Shown here: positions 27,109-36,315 of the stretch, piece after piece | Layout: each line of letters begins with the position of its first letter | Numbering within the stretch: the stretch's first letter is position 1 | Position numbers and translations under genes: made by a program | The notes under the pieces: model-generated | What the model was told of the DNA's origin: nothing | Databases searched by the model: none | Seen by the model: the letters and a program-made list of their open reading frames with translations, nothing else | From: Chitinophagales bacterium | GTDB taxonomy: Bacteria > Bacteroidota > Bacteroidia > Chitinophagales > Chitinophagaceae | Reading direction: 5' to 3' | DNA length: 64,000 nt | Assembly (NCBI GenBank): GCA_017303855.1 | Contig: JAFLBL010000001.1 | Location: 625,978-689,977, forward strand

Positions 27109-27966
27109 TCAGAAATCATTTGCCTGCTGAATATAACTGAGCTGGCGTCTGAACTGGCTCCATATCCGCCCTGCATCCGGATGGGTATAATACCTTTTAA
27201 AAAGAGCCTGGGTTGTTCCCAGGTTCCGCCCATAGGAATAAAAATAAACAGCGAGATTGAGTGCAATTTCCTTTCGTAAACCGTCGTCCTGCAGCAGGTC
27301 AGGGTCAATGGCAGCATACGGCAACCTGCCCAGTAGTTCCAGGTTTTTACGAATCAATGATAACAGGTTGCTGTCTCCGGGCTGTACCTGTAATTTGCCT
27401 TTCCGGAGCCGGAGCGTGATGGCACTGATACCGGTCAGCCGGCCACTGCTGTCTTCCACCCCACAGGCAAAACAGGTGAAGAAGTAACCGAACTGTTCAT
27501 GAAAATCATACTGAAAAGTCCTGTCTTCCATAATCACGGTATTGCCTGCAAAGAATTTGCCGGCTTGCAGGTATTTATTTTTGCCAGCCGGACTGAAAAT
27601 ATAAATCTCATCACAACAATGCGCGCCACCAGTATAATTGTACACCAATAATTCCTTTTTCCCATCCTTATCCAGATCCGCAAATCCATGATCGGCATAC
27701 AGGGGCTCATCGGGCGTACCGCCGTTCAGCTTTTTCAGGAAACCCGACAGGGAAACGGTCTTTTTATTTTTCTGTATCAGCAGGACTTTTTCCGGCGTCT
27801 TTGTCTTTTCCGCTTCCTGGAAGAAAAGTGTTGTAGGGTCTGTGGGGATTTCCAGTGCGCTGTCACGGGCATACAGTACGGAATCCGTTGTTTCCACTTG
27901 TGCCTGTAACCGGCTGGAGGAAACACAAAGCAAAAACAGTACGGCTGTTATACCCATTTTATACAT
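27109..27966 (-). CDS. Exported protein with VCBS/FG-GAP-like segment
   Basis: The ATG at 27966 gives a signal peptide with core 'GITAVLFLLCVSSSRLQAQ' (ATG at 27957 also possible). The mature protein has about 260 residues. Residues around 90-130 contain 'YADHGFADLDKDGKKELLVY', the D-x-D-x-D-G calcium-binding pattern of FG-GAP/VCBS repeats. Next to it are 'GGAHCCDEI' and later 'FTCFACGVED', giving a set of cysteines that may form disulfides. The protein is not a known enzyme. It lies 59 bases upstream of the sigma factor and may be in the same transcript, but this is unproven. Confidence 0.65.
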   Translation of the reverse strand: MYKMGITAVLFLLCVSSSRLQAQVETTDSVLYARDSALEIPTDPTTLFFQEAEKTKTPEKVLLIQKNKKTVSLSGFLKKLNGGTPDEPLYADHGFADLDKDGKKELLVYNYTGGAHCCDEIYIFSPAGKNKYLQAGKFFAGNTVIMEDRTFQYDFHEQFGYFFTCFACGVEDSSGRLTGISAITLRLRKGKLQVQPGDSNLLSLIRKNLELLGRLPYAAIDPDLLQDDGLRKEIALNLAVYFYSYGRNLGTTQALFKRYYTHPDAGRIWSQFRRQLSYIQQANDF

Positions 27967-27993
27967 AAGATGAATTTGAATTAAAGGTAAAAA

Positions 27994-28020
27994 AAAGGTT
28001 GCCAAATGAATGACAACCTT
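27994..28020 (-). terminator. Terminator of the SusCD operon
   Basis: Stem 27994-28001/28014-28020 next to an A run (27990-27996) that gives the U-tract on the minus strand. It lies 38 bases past the SusD stop. Confidence 0.65.
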
Positions 28021-28057
28021 TATACGAGTCTGCTGTATGACTCTCTGCAAAAAAAGA

Positions 28058-29365
28058 TCAGAAGGCCGGATCTGCAGGCGTATTCGCATTATTATCCCTT
28101 TCCCGCAGGGGATAAGGCATCAGGTTTCTTCTGCGCTCGGAAGTGGGCCTGTTAAAGCGACGCATATCTTCCAGTTTGTGTCCGGACATATATAATTCGA
28201 TACTACGGTGCTTGTAAATAGAATCCAGCAATTGCGCCTGGGTGAATGTACCGGTAATGGTGGGCAGGCCGGCCCCAACACCAAAAGGATCGGCAGCCGG
28301 TTGTTTGGTAACCACCTTATTCAATTCCACGAGGGTGTTTGTCAGGTCCGGCGTAGTGGCACGGGCATAACACTCCGCTTTTATCAGGGTGATTTCGCCG
28401 GGCAGGTATACGGGGAAGGCGGTGCTGGCGGCATTTCCAAACCCGTTGATCCGGTAACGGGGAGCAATAGTTGTATTTAACGATGTGTAAAAGGCCAGCC
28501 GTTTATCCGCAAAGTCAGGCTGGAATCCGGCTACGAGTCCGAGTGCGGAATCCTTCGGTTGTACCACGTTATTAGTGGAAGTGGCTACTTCAAAAATCGG
28601 ATTCAGGGCTACAGGGTCAAAGTTCAGGCCTGATTTTTTTGACAAATCCACCGCATTGGCAGCTGTCAGTGCCTGGGCATATAAACCGGCATACAGTGAA
28701 TACCTGGCTTTCAATGCCTGCAGGGTATTGCTGATATCAATACCGGCCGGTACATTGCTTATAAAGGAAGCACTGATCGGATTCGCGGCAATAGCCGTAA
28801 GGGCATTATCAATAACGGTGATGGCCATCTTAAATCCATCCACCCGGGTAATAAATCCTACACTTGTACCCGTTGTTTCCGGCACTTTTTCCCAGAACTG
28901 TGACATGGCCCCGATGGAAAGCGCTTTAAAGATGCTGGCATAAGCGATCAGTCCGCTGGCATAGTTTTTATCCGACAATAACTGTGCACTGGCGATCACT
29001 TTATCCGCATCGTATACCACTTTATTGCAGGTGGTCCAGTAAGTGGTCAGCATTGAATTGTTTCCATCCACGGCGGTACCACCGGTGCCCAGTTGTACTT
29101 CAGCGGTATTGCCGGGGTTGACCACAAATAATTCGTTTGTGGTAAGTCCGTTAATCGTCACCAGGTTATACAGGGTACTCCCCCTGCCCAGTGTATAGAC
29201 CCGCTGTAAGCCAACCACCACACCGGTGAGGCCTTTGGGAGAACTGAATACCTGCTCATCCGTAGCGGCGTTTGGATTGGCAAAGTCTTTTTTGCATCCC
29301 GATTGTACAATGACCGTGCAGCCAAGCGCGGCCATCAGGGAATATTTTAATAGGTAATTTTTCAT
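28058..29365 (-). CDS. SusD/RagB-family surface lipoprotein
   Basis: The 435-residue protein starts with a lipoprotein signal 'LGCTVIVQSGCKKDF' (lipobox Cys in QSGC). SusD-type features include the N-terminal 'LTGVVVGLQRVYTLGRGS' TPR-like stretch and a C-terminal 'HRSIELYMSGHKLEDMRRFNR', a strongly conserved SusD motif where the protein contacts SusC. It is located on the cell surface and captures a nutrient for the TonB-dependent channel encoded 18 bases upstream. No glycoside hydrolase or protease gene sits nearby, so the substrate is unknown. Confidence 0.95.
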   Translation of the reverse strand: MKNYLLKYSLMAALGCTVIVQSGCKKDFANPNAATDEQVFSSPKGLTGVVVGLQRVYTLGRGSTLYNLVTINGLTTNELFVVNPGNTAEVQLGTGGTAVDGNNSMLTTYWTTCNKVVYDADKVIASAQLLSDKNYASGLIAYASIFKALSIGAMSQFWEKVPETTGTSVGFITRVDGFKMAITVIDNALTAIAANPISASFISNVPAGIDISNTLQALKARYSLYAGLYAQALTAANAVDLSKKSGLNFDPVALNPIFEVATSTNNVVQPKDSALGLVAGFQPDFADKRLAFYTSLNTTIAPRYRINGFGNAASTAFPVYLPGEITLIKAECYARATTPDLTNTLVELNKVVTKQPAADPFGVGAGLPTITGTFTQAQLLDSIYKHRSIELYMSGHKLEDMRRFNRPTSERRRNLMPYPLRERDNNANTPADPAF

Positions 29366-29383
29366 ATAAATAATTTTAACCTT

Positions 29384-32300
29384 TTAGAATTTAGCAGATA
29401 AACCAACATTGAATGTTTTCGGGATGGGTACGGCGCCAAAATCAATACCGCGAAGAATAGTGCTTTGTCCGCCGGCATTTACTTCGGGATCATACCCTTT
29501 GTAATTATCCCAGCTGATCAGGTTACGGCCGCTGACGCTCAGGGTTACATCCTTAAACATTTTCAGGTTTCCAAACGCATAGCTGAGTGAAATTTCACGG
29601 AGCTTCACGAAAGAACCGTCATCTATCCTCCATTGTTCAACAGTTGCATAGAAGCTGTTGATATACCCACGGGGATATACGCCCGTTTGCTCTTTTTCTG
29701 CTTCTTTACCATTCCCAACACCCTGGCGGGTTCTCCAGTCGGCATTGAAAACATCCACTCCCTGTACTGCATCCAGTTGTACGCGCAGGCTTGCTTTTTT
29801 ATAAGTCAGCTCATTCACCAGGCTTCCTGTCCAGTCAGGATTGGGATCACCGATGATCCGGCGGATCAGCGGATTTGCCGTAATGGGCAAACCGGTGGAC
29901 GGATCACGGGTAACGGTATAATTCAGCGCGCCATTCTGTATACCTCTTTCTCCCTGGGGAAAACCGGCCCCATTCTTCACAAGACCACCATTGGCATCCA
30001 GGGCAAAGAACGCCCCATAGAATACGCCAATCGGCTGACCTTCAATAATGGCAACCGGCGCACCCTGGTTAGTGGGGATTAAAGTCAGGGCCTGCCCGAT
30101 TTTAACGGCCTTATTTTTATTGCGGTTATAGATGGCTGTTGCACTCCAGGTAAAATCTTTTTTCTGTACAATTTTTCCGGTCAGCACAAGTTCCACTCCT
30201 TTATTCTCCAGGCTGCCGAAATTATCCAGCAGGCTGCTGAAACCGGTAGTGGGGGCAATAAAACGGTCAATCAGCAGGTCCTCAACTTTCTTATTGTAGA
30301 TGTTCGCCTGCAGATTTAACCTGCTGTTAAAAAAGCCGAGGTCGATACCAAACTCAAGTTCTTTCTGACGTTCGGGTTTTACAAACGTGTTGGCCAGCGT
30401 AGTTCTGGAAGACAATGCCGTACGGCTGACAAAGGGATTGCTGCTATACGTATTGAAACGGGAAAAAGCGCCGATACCTGTCAGGTTTCCGCTTTCACCA
30501 TAGGCCAGTCGCAGTTTGGCGAAATTCCAGAATTTACTGACTGCACTTTTCTTCCAGAACTCATGTTCGCTGATAACATAGCTGCCGCTTGCTTTCGCGT
30601 ATTTCTGATTACGCTGATCTTCTCCAAACATGGAAGATCCATCAACCCGGATAGCCCCGGTTACGTATAACAGATTCTTGTAGCCGAAGTTTTGCTGGAA
30701 AAAATAACCCCATACAGAAAATTCGCTTCTTTCATCCACACCCTGCAAGAGTGTACTTCCGGCCGTAGCTGTTCGTACAAACGGGGCCAGTCCGCGGGTA
30801 TGCAATAAAGTATACCCTGATTTTTCATATTGCAATGAATAACCCAGCTGCGATGTGGAGCTGATATCCGCGGTCAGCTTTGTCTGATAGGTTGCATTCA
30901 GATCGTTATTGATCTGAAAGAAATTATAGTTACCCGCGCTGGCATACCCGTTACGGGTAGGATCCAGGGCGGCTCCACCTCCAAAAAATCCATCACTTAC
31001 ATTATAGGCAAAGGGAGGAATAAACGTTTCACCTTTCTGTGCATACTGATCAATACCCATCGTATAATCCAGGGTCAGTCCTTTTACCGGTCTTACTTTC
31101 AGTCCGGCATTCGCCAGGATACGGTTGGTTTCCTGACGCTGTTTGATATCTTCAATTATGGACACCGGGTTCACACGCCCCCGCTCGCCCACGGCTTTAA
31201 TATTGCCCAGCGCATCCCTTTCCCATATATTGTGAATATTCCCGATAATATTAATGGAGTTCATCGGCGAAAAGAAGGAATTCCCATCGGGTTTCTCATT
31301 GCTGGCACTGTTAATAAAGTTTAGCCCCATATTGAAGTTCACTTTATTCCCCAATGCCTGATCCAGGTTTACCCGGAAACTGAAGCGCCGGAAATCGGTG
31401 TTCTTGATAATCCCTTCATTCTTAAAATAGGAAGCGGATGTATAGTACTTTGTTTTATCCTTTCCACCGGCTACAGAAATATTATTATCCGTTCCTATAG
31501 CAGTCCGGAAAATATAATCATTGTAATCATACCGGGTTACAGCGGTGGTTGTGGTCAGGGCCGGCAGCAGGATATCCTGTGTTACCGCACCGGGACCATC
31601 ACCAGGTCCGCCAAATTTGGTTGGCGACTGGTTTACCGGTACACTTTTACGAAGGGAGCTCACCATCATATTAGTGGAAAAACTCACTACCGGGGCACCG
31701 GCGGATCCACGCTTGGTAAAAATCTGAATTACGCCGGCATTGGCTCTTGAACCATAAATGGCGGCCGCCGCTGCTCCATTGAGTACCTCGATCCGCTCAA
31801 TATCATTGGGGTTAATATCCGCCAGCCTGTTTTGTCCGATGGTACCAATGAAGTTCTGGCCATCATAGTTATTGCTGGTATTGGTGACCCTTGTAGTGGC
31901 GTTATTTACTATCACACCATCTACGATGTATAAAGGTTCAGAAGAACTGTTTACGGAACTGATGCCACGCAAACGAACAGATATTCCTCCACCGGGGTCA
32001 CCGCTGTTTTGTACAATCTGCGCTCCGGCGGTTTTCCCTTGTAACGCAGCCAGTACATTACCAGTAGCTCCTTTGGTCAACTGATCCGCTTTCACTGTAC
32101 TTACATAACTGCCAAGCTGTTTCTTGGTTGTTCCGGCCGATACACCGGTAACCACCACTTCATCCATATTGAGGGCGTCGTCGGTCAATACGGCATCTGA
32201 AGTAAGCGAAGTTTCTGTACCCAGCTTTATGGTTTGTTCTTTGGTTTTAAAACCGACACCGGAGAACACCAGTGTATAACTACCGGGTTTGATACTCGCG

Positions 32301-32512
32301 TCGAAAGAATAAGTTCCGTCAGCACCGGTTGATGAACCGATGGTGGTATTCCGGATCAGGACGGACACATAGGGTATCCCTTTCCCGTCCGCACCAGTTA
32401 CTTTTCCACTGATCCGTACCTGGGCCAGCAAGGACCCGGACAGCAACAGCAGGAGGAAAACAAAGGAAAAGCGGGCGCTTCCCTTTTGCTTTAAGCATAG
32501 CAGATTTCTCAT
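29384..32512 (-). CDS. SusC/RagA-family TonB-dependent transporter
   Basis: The 1042-residue protein has a signal peptide ending 'GSLLAQV', a carboxypeptidase-regulatory-like domain ('RISGKVTGADGKGIPYVSVL'), the SusC-specific 'MDEVVVTGVSAGT' region before the plug, a plug with 'NPNDIERIEVLNGAAAAAIYG', and a C-terminal barrel ending 'PKTFNVGLSAKF'. It imports a ligand delivered by the SusD-type lipoprotein, using TonB energy. It is 38 bases downstream of the DeoR-type regulator gene, so the three genes likely form one transcript. Confidence 0.97.
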   Translation of the reverse strand: MRNLLCLKQKGSARFSFVFLLLLLSGSLLAQVRISGKVTGADGKGIPYVSVLIRNTTIGSSTGADGTYSFDASIKPGSYTLVFSGVGFKTKEQTIKLGTETSLTSDAVLTDDALNMDEVVVTGVSAGTTKKQLGSYVSTVKADQLTKGATGNVLAALQGKTAGAQIVQNSGDPGGGISVRLRGISSVNSSSEPLYIVDGVIVNNATTRVTNTSNNYDGQNFIGTIGQNRLADINPNDIERIEVLNGAAAAAIYGSRANAGVIQIFTKRGSAGAPVVSFSTNMMVSSLRKSVPVNQSPTKFGGPGDGPGAVTQDILLPALTTTTAVTRYDYNDYIFRTAIGTDNNISVAGGKDKTKYYTSASYFKNEGIIKNTDFRRFSFRVNLDQALGNKVNFNMGLNFINSASNEKPDGNSFFSPMNSINIIGNIHNIWERDALGNIKAVGERGRVNPVSIIEDIKQRQETNRILANAGLKVRPVKGLTLDYTMGIDQYAQKGETFIPPFAYNVSDGFFGGGAALDPTRNGYASAGNYNFFQINNDLNATYQTKLTADISSTSQLGYSLQYEKSGYTLLHTRGLAPFVRTATAGSTLLQGVDERSEFSVWGYFFQQNFGYKNLLYVTGAIRVDGSSMFGEDQRNQKYAKASGSYVISEHEFWKKSAVSKFWNFAKLRLAYGESGNLTGIGAFSRFNTYSSNPFVSRTALSSRTTLANTFVKPERQKELEFGIDLGFFNSRLNLQANIYNKKVEDLLIDRFIAPTTGFSSLLDNFGSLENKGVELVLTGKIVQKKDFTWSATAIYNRNKNKAVKIGQALTLIPTNQGAPVAIIEGQPIGVFYGAFFALDANGGLVKNGAGFPQGERGIQNGALNYTVTRDPSTGLPITANPLIRRIIGDPNPDWTGSLVNELTYKKASLRVQLDAVQGVDVFNADWRTRQGVGNGKEAEKEQTGVYPRGYINSFYATVEQWRIDDGSFVKLREISLSYAFGNLKMFKDVTLSVSGRNLISWDNYKGYDPEVNAGGQSTILRGIDFGAVPIPKTFNVGLSAKF

Positions 32513-32550
32513 GTTGCGGTTTTAATTTAAAGTTTATAGTGAATAAAAAA

Positions 32551-33297
32551 TTACAAAATCTGAATGCCGGCCCTGTGAAAAGGGTCCAGCAGTTTGTCAT
32601 CGGAATCCAGTTCAGTTATAATCATATCCAGTTCTTCCAGCCCAGCCACTTTAATCTTTTGCTGTGTATTCAGTTTTTCCGCAATCGTCAGCGCCACCAC
32701 TTTTTTTGACGACCGGATCATGGCCTTCTTAATCTGTACCACATCCCAGTCATTATCGGTCAGCCCTTTTTCCATATCCAGGGCGTTTATCCCCAGGAAA
32801 CAGATATCCGCGTTGATCTGGTTGATTTTTTCAATCGCATCGCCTCCCACCGTAATGCGGGAATTTTTTGAAATCCGGTCGCCGATGAAAATCACATCTA
32901 CAGAAGGGTGCTGGATATATTCGATAGCGGCCGGCAGGCTGCCGGTAAAAAAAGTAGCCTGTAATGTAGCTGGAAGGGCTTTGGCCAGTTCAGTGATGGT
33001 GGTGCCGCCCCCGCTGAGTATAAACTGTCCATCACGCAAAAGCGTAACCGCTTTTTGTGCGATACATTTTTTCTTGTCGTGCGAATACACGCTGTTTGCC
33101 TGGAAAGAGGTATGAAATGACCTGGACAGGGCCCCGCCATGCGCTTTGATAATTTTGCCACTGTCTGCCAGTTCAGAGAGATCCCGGCGTATGGTGTCTT
33201 CGGATACGCTGATGGCCTCCGACAGATCGGAGGTTAATACACGGTTATGGAGGTTTACTTCGCGAAGAATAAACTCCTGGCGTTCTCTTTTCAGCAT
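32551..33297 (-). CDS. DeoR/GlpR-family transcriptional regulator
   Basis: The 248-residue protein begins with a DeoR winged helix 'RQEFILREVNLHNRVLTSDL' followed by 'VSEDTIRRDLSELADSGKI', the recognition helix. The effector domain is the ISOCOT-type fold with 'GQFILSGGGTTITELAKAL' and 'LGINALDMEKGLTDND', which in this family binds a phosphorylated sugar. It is the first gene of the operon with the SusC/SusD pair and probably controls it, being released by an intermediate of the imported compound. DeoR control is uncommon for SusCD loci, which more often use hybrid two-component systems, SusR or ECF sigma factors. Confidence 0.92.
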   Translation of the reverse strand: MLKRERQEFILREVNLHNRVLTSDLSEAISVSEDTIRRDLSELADSGKIIKAHGGALSRSFHTSFQANSVYSHDKKKCIAQKAVTLLRDGQFILSGGGTTITELAKALPATLQATFFTGSLPAAIEYIQHPSVDVIFIGDRISKNSRITVGGDAIEKINQINADICFLGINALDMEKGLTDNDWDVVQIKKAMIRSSKKVVALTIAEKLNTQQKIKVAGLEELDMIITELDSDDKLLDPFHRAGIQIL

Positions 33298-33317
33298 AGC
33301 AATCGACGTTGGAACAA

Positions 33318-33348
33318 TAAATATAGGTTTTCACTCCAGATTTGGCAA
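33318..33348 (-). promoter_or_regulatory. Promoter of the DeoR-SusCD operon
   Basis: On the minus strand a -33 TTG (33346-33348, within TTTTTTTG) is followed after exactly 20 bases by TATATTTA (33318-33325), one base away from the -7 consensus TAnnTTTG. The predicted start is about 15 bases before the ATG. Confidence 0.5.
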
Positions 33349-33420
33349 AAAAATGCAAAAAAACAGCCGGAAACCTGCACATACCTGAACAAGGTTGATG
33401 TATACACGCATATATCAACA

Positions 33421-33445
33421 AAAAAAACCGCCAGGGCGGTTTTCA
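33421..33445 (-). terminator. Terminator of the DUF2911 gene
   Basis: A 7-bp stem AACCGCC/GGCGGTT (33426-33441) next to an A run at 33419-33427 that becomes the U-tract on the minus strand. It lies 25 bases past the stop codon of the gene. Confidence 0.7.
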
Positions 33446-33466
33446 GTATCCGTATGTATTCAGGGT

Positions 33467-33961
33467 TTAAATTATGGGAACAGTCACCCGTACGGCATCC
33501 CACTCAATGATAAGTTCGCCTGCCGCACCAAAACGGATCGTCAGTTGTTCCACCGGAGACCCTGTTTGCTGAGCCGGCACTTTTACACTGGCAATATCGG
33601 CCTCTTTATTTTTTTCATAACTGTACGCCCCCCATTGACCCAGCTTGCTGTTCAGGATAAGGGTCCACTCCGTTTCCCCGGGAATGGCAAATAAGGTATA
33701 GGTTCCTGCTTTTACATCTGCCCCTCCAAACTTCACATCGGCAGAAAAACGGATTGTCGTCGCTTCATCAGCTCCCACTCTCCATACTTTGCCATACTTT
33801 TCCAATTCGCCAAATACCACCCGGCCCTTCTTATACGGACGGCCATAGGTAACGGTTGTGTTTTTTGAACTGACAGTATCGTGCGGACTTTTGCGGCCAC
33901 TTCCCTGTGCATGACCGCCAATAGTAATGAGCACAGCAAGGAGAAATAGGATTTGTTTCAT
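33467..33961 (-). CDS. DUF2911 exported protein
   Basis: The ATG at 33961 gives a signal peptide 'ILFLLAVLITIGGHAQ'. The mature domain matches the DUF2911 pattern: 'VTYGRPYKKGRVVFGELEKY', 'VWRVGADEATTIRFSADVKF', 'AGTYTLFAIPGETEWTLILN' and the C-terminal 'WDAVRVTVPI'. These proteins are widespread in Bacteroidota and Acidobacteriota as small periplasmic beta-sandwich domains; no enzymatic function is established. It lies 52 bases from the SRPBCC gene and could be co-transcribed with it. Confidence 0.9.
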   Translation of the reverse strand: MKQILFLLAVLITIGGHAQGSGRKSPHDTVSSKNTTVTYGRPYKKGRVVFGELEKYGKVWRVGADEATTIRFSADVKFGGADVKAGTYTLFAIPGETEWTLILNSKLGQWGAYSYEKNKEADIASVKVPAQQTGSPVEQLTIRFGAAGELIIEWDAVRVTVPII

Positions 33962-34013
33962 TTTGATTGATTTTATGGTTAACATGTTCAGTACGATTCA
34001 GGAAAACCGGATT

Positions 34014-34508
34014 TTACTTCTCTGTCAGTTTTTTCAGTTTCGCCAGTCCCTGCTCCATCACGGGTCCATACCTGTTCTCCAGCAACAGGCTCGAAAATTT
34101 TTCCCAGGGATACCAGCGCAGGTTGAAATCCATATACCATTGTACGGTTGTGGTTCCCGGTCCGGTCCGGATCAGGTTCCAGCCCAATGTGGCCCGTTCT
34201 TTTTCACTGGTGCCATTTGCCGCCGTAACGGTACTGTCTGTAGAACCGGTAACCATCAGCGTACGGTTGCCTGGCATGCGGACTCCTTTTACGATACCCT
34301 CCTCTTCATAAGCTTGTAACGTATCGGCGCCCGGGTACCAGTTTTTCCATTGCTCAGGTAAGCGGATGGCAGGCAATATACTATCGCGCGATGCCTGGAT
34401 GTCAACCGCCTTTGACAACCGGACATGAGACGGGAAAAAAAGTGAAATGCCAGTGATCAGCAGAAAGAAAAACACGAAACTGATCAGGGCCAGTTTAATA
34501 ATACGCAT
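34014..34508 (-). CDS. SRPBCC/polyketide-cyclase-type protein with N-terminal anchor
   Basis: The 164-residue protein begins with a transmembrane anchor 'LISFVFFFLLITGISLFF'. The remaining part has the START/SRPBCC layout: strand 'VRLSKAVDIQASRDSI', helix 'PEQWKNWYPGADTL', then long strands and a C-terminal helix 'LLLENRYGPVMEQGLAKLKK'. Such domains bind hydrophobic ligands or assist enzymes. The ligand is unknown. It sits in a same-strand cluster with an ABC-2 permease and a DUF2911 protein, with gaps of about 52 bases. Confidence 0.8.
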   Translation of the reverse strand: MRIIKLALISFVFFFLLITGISLFFPSHVRLSKAVDIQASRDSILPAIRLPEQWKNWYPGADTLQAYEEEGIVKGVRMPGNRTLMVTGSTDSTVTAANGTSEKERATLGWNLIRTGPGTTTVQWYMDFNLRWYPWEKFSSLLLENRYGPVMEQGLAKLKKLTEK

Positions 34509-34559
34509 GAAAAGATATTTTTTTCAACCGGTTATTTAACAAGTGGTATCCAAAAGAGT

Positions 34560-35678
34560 TTACTCCCATTTCAGCACTTTCACTGCAATAAAATAGATAA
34601 TCGCCATCCAGATTCCAAGGATACCGATTTCCCTCCAGCAATCCAGTATGCTCAACCCCTCAAAGGAAATTTTCCGCGCAGCATCATTGTATTGTGTCAG
34701 CGGCAGTACCCGGCAGACTTCCTGCAGCCATTTGGGAAATACTTCAATCGGGAAAAAGGTACCGGACAACATCATCTGCGGGAATCCGAACAGATTGATC
34801 AGTAACGGAATCGAGGTATCACTCTTCACAATACTGCTGAAGATCAGTCCGACCCCCATCAGCAGGAACAGCATGAGAATAGTAATAAGCAGCAGCTCAA
34901 AAAAAGTGAATACCCCGTTTTGCAGGGTAAAATTCATGGCATAATGTCCGAAAAGCAGTAAGACCACTACACTCAGCAATTGGAAAAAAAGCCGGCTGAG
35001 TCCCACGCCTATGAGGATATTGATTTTTTTTACCGGGGATGCATAAAAACGTTTCAGGACCAGTTGCTCCCGTAAATTAAAAAAAGTAAATGCTATGCCA
35101 AACAAAGTGGAGAACAGGATGGAAAAACCAAGCTGTCCCGGCAGAATAAAATCGATCGGCCTGTATTTCCGCACCACTTCGATCTGCGGCTCTTCAATTT
35201 CGACAAATGTTTCGTGCTGATCGTTCAGCGCTTTTTCCAGCTGCAGTTTTACCAGGTCGAGAGCCGGTACAAAGGAATAAATGGTATTGGAACTGGCGGT
35301 AGTGGATTGAATACTTACTTTATAATGCGGTTTACCAATACTATCTGTACTCTTTACAATATCAAGAACTGCGGTTAGTTTTCCCTTTATTAAATCCTTC
35401 CGCAAAGCCGCCGGATCAGTGTAGGTGACTATTTTCACCCCGGGTATTTTCAACAACCCTTTATAAAAAAAATCAGTTGTATCGGCTTCTTTGGTCAACG
35501 CAATCCGGTAACTCACCCCGCCCCCGCTGCTAAACGCCCCGAAGATTAAAACAAAAATGATCGGGAAAAGTATACTGAAAATAATGGCACTCGGGTTGGC
35601 GAAAATGGCTTTGAAGCTGGCCCTGGTGATGGCCCAGAGAGCCCTGGTCTGACTATACGGTTTTTGTCCGGTTCTCAT
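34560..35678 (-). CDS. ABC-2 type transporter permease
   Basis: The 372-residue membrane protein has an N-terminal helix 'IIFSILFPIIFVLIFGAFSS', an extracytoplasmic domain (about 60-180) and five more C-terminal helices including 'LFYGYAM'-like and 'FGFPQMMLSGTFFPIEVFP', the signature region of ABC2_membrane_3 exporters. These permeases export drugs, lipids or polysaccharides with a separate ATPase. No ATPase gene is adjacent in this window, so its partner must be elsewhere. A -7 element lies 10 bases before the start codon. Confidence 0.9.
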   Translation of the reverse strand: MRTGQKPYSQTRALWAITRASFKAIFANPSAIIFSILFPIIFVLIFGAFSSGGGVSYRIALTKEADTTDFFYKGLLKIPGVKIVTYTDPAALRKDLIKGKLTAVLDIVKSTDSIGKPHYKVSIQSTTASSNTIYSFVPALDLVKLQLEKALNDQHETFVEIEEPQIEVVRKYRPIDFILPGQLGFSILFSTLFGIAFTFFNLREQLVLKRFYASPVKKINILIGVGLSRLFFQLLSVVVLLLFGHYAMNFTLQNGVFTFFELLLITILMLFLLMGVGLIFSSIVKSDTSIPLLINLFGFPQMMLSGTFFPIEVFPKWLQEVCRVLPLTQYNDAARKISFEGLSILDCWREIGILGIWMAIIYFIAVKVLKWE

Positions 35679-35687
35679 GATTGGTCA

Positions 35688-35695
35688 CAAATGTA
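35688..35695 (-). promoter_or_regulatory. -7 element (TACATTTG) before the ABC-2 permease
   Basis: An exact TAnnTTTG match on the minus strand, 10 bases upstream of the ATG. It would give an almost leaderless transcript. No -33 TTG fits. Confidence 0.4.
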
Positions 35696-35735
35696 TTTAA
35701 TTACAACGCTTCAGGGAAAATAAAGATATTTGCGG

Positions 35736-36218
35736 ATGCATACGGCCTACCTGCTGACTGGCACCAACCTGGGTGAACGGAAGAAGAATCTTGCGGATGC
35801 GGCGGCGCTGATTGCTGCGCAATGCGGTCAGCTTACCCGGCTTTCGTCCATATACGAAACGGCTGCATGGGGCAAAACGGATCAACCAGCATTTCTGAAT
35901 CAGGCCATGGAATTGAAAACAATGCTGAATGCCCGTCAGCTGATCCGGCATTTACTGAAGATTGAAAAAAAAATGGGGCGGATCCGGGAAGAAAAATACG
36001 GACCCCGGTTGATTGATATCGATATCCTGCTGTTTAATAATGAAGTGCATGACTATGAATTTCTCCGGTTGCCGCATCCTGAATTACCGAACCGACGTTT
36101 TGCCTTACTGCCGCTGGCTGAAATTGCCCCGGATCAGATACATCCCCTGCTTCACCTGACCGTATCCGGTATGCTGGCCAATTGTACAGACAACCTGGAC
36201 GTAACTATTGTATCCTGA
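35736..36218 (+). CDS. folK: 6-hydroxymethyl-7,8-dihydropterin pyrophosphokinase FolK
   Basis: The 160-residue enzyme transfers pyrophosphate from ATP to hydroxymethyldihydropterin in folate synthesis. It shows 'YLLTGTNLGERKKNL' at the N-terminus, 'YETAAWGKTDQPAFLNQ' of the substrate loop, the catalytic 'GPRLIDIDILLF' with the paired Asp residues that bind magnesium, and 'LPHPELPNRRFALLPLAEI'. The ATG at 35736 is chosen; a TTG two codons upstream is the only alternative. The neighbour on the right is a deoxynucleoside kinase, so this looks like a nucleotide/cofactor cluster. Confidence 0.95.
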   Translation: MHTAYLLTGTNLGERKKNLADAAALIAAQCGQLTRLSSIYETAAWGKTDQPAFLNQAMELKTMLNARQLIRHLLKIEKKMGRIREEKYGPRLIDIDILLFNNEVHDYEFLRLPHPELPNRRFALLPLAEIAPDQIHPLLHLTVSGMLANCTDNLDVTIVS

Positions 36219-36315
36219 ATTTTTCCACAATTTTATATAGGTCTGCCGCCCGCCCCTTCAATTAAACTATTTTCGCCCGCAGAAAAAGGCCGGATCATAC
36301 TATTTGAGTTGTTTC

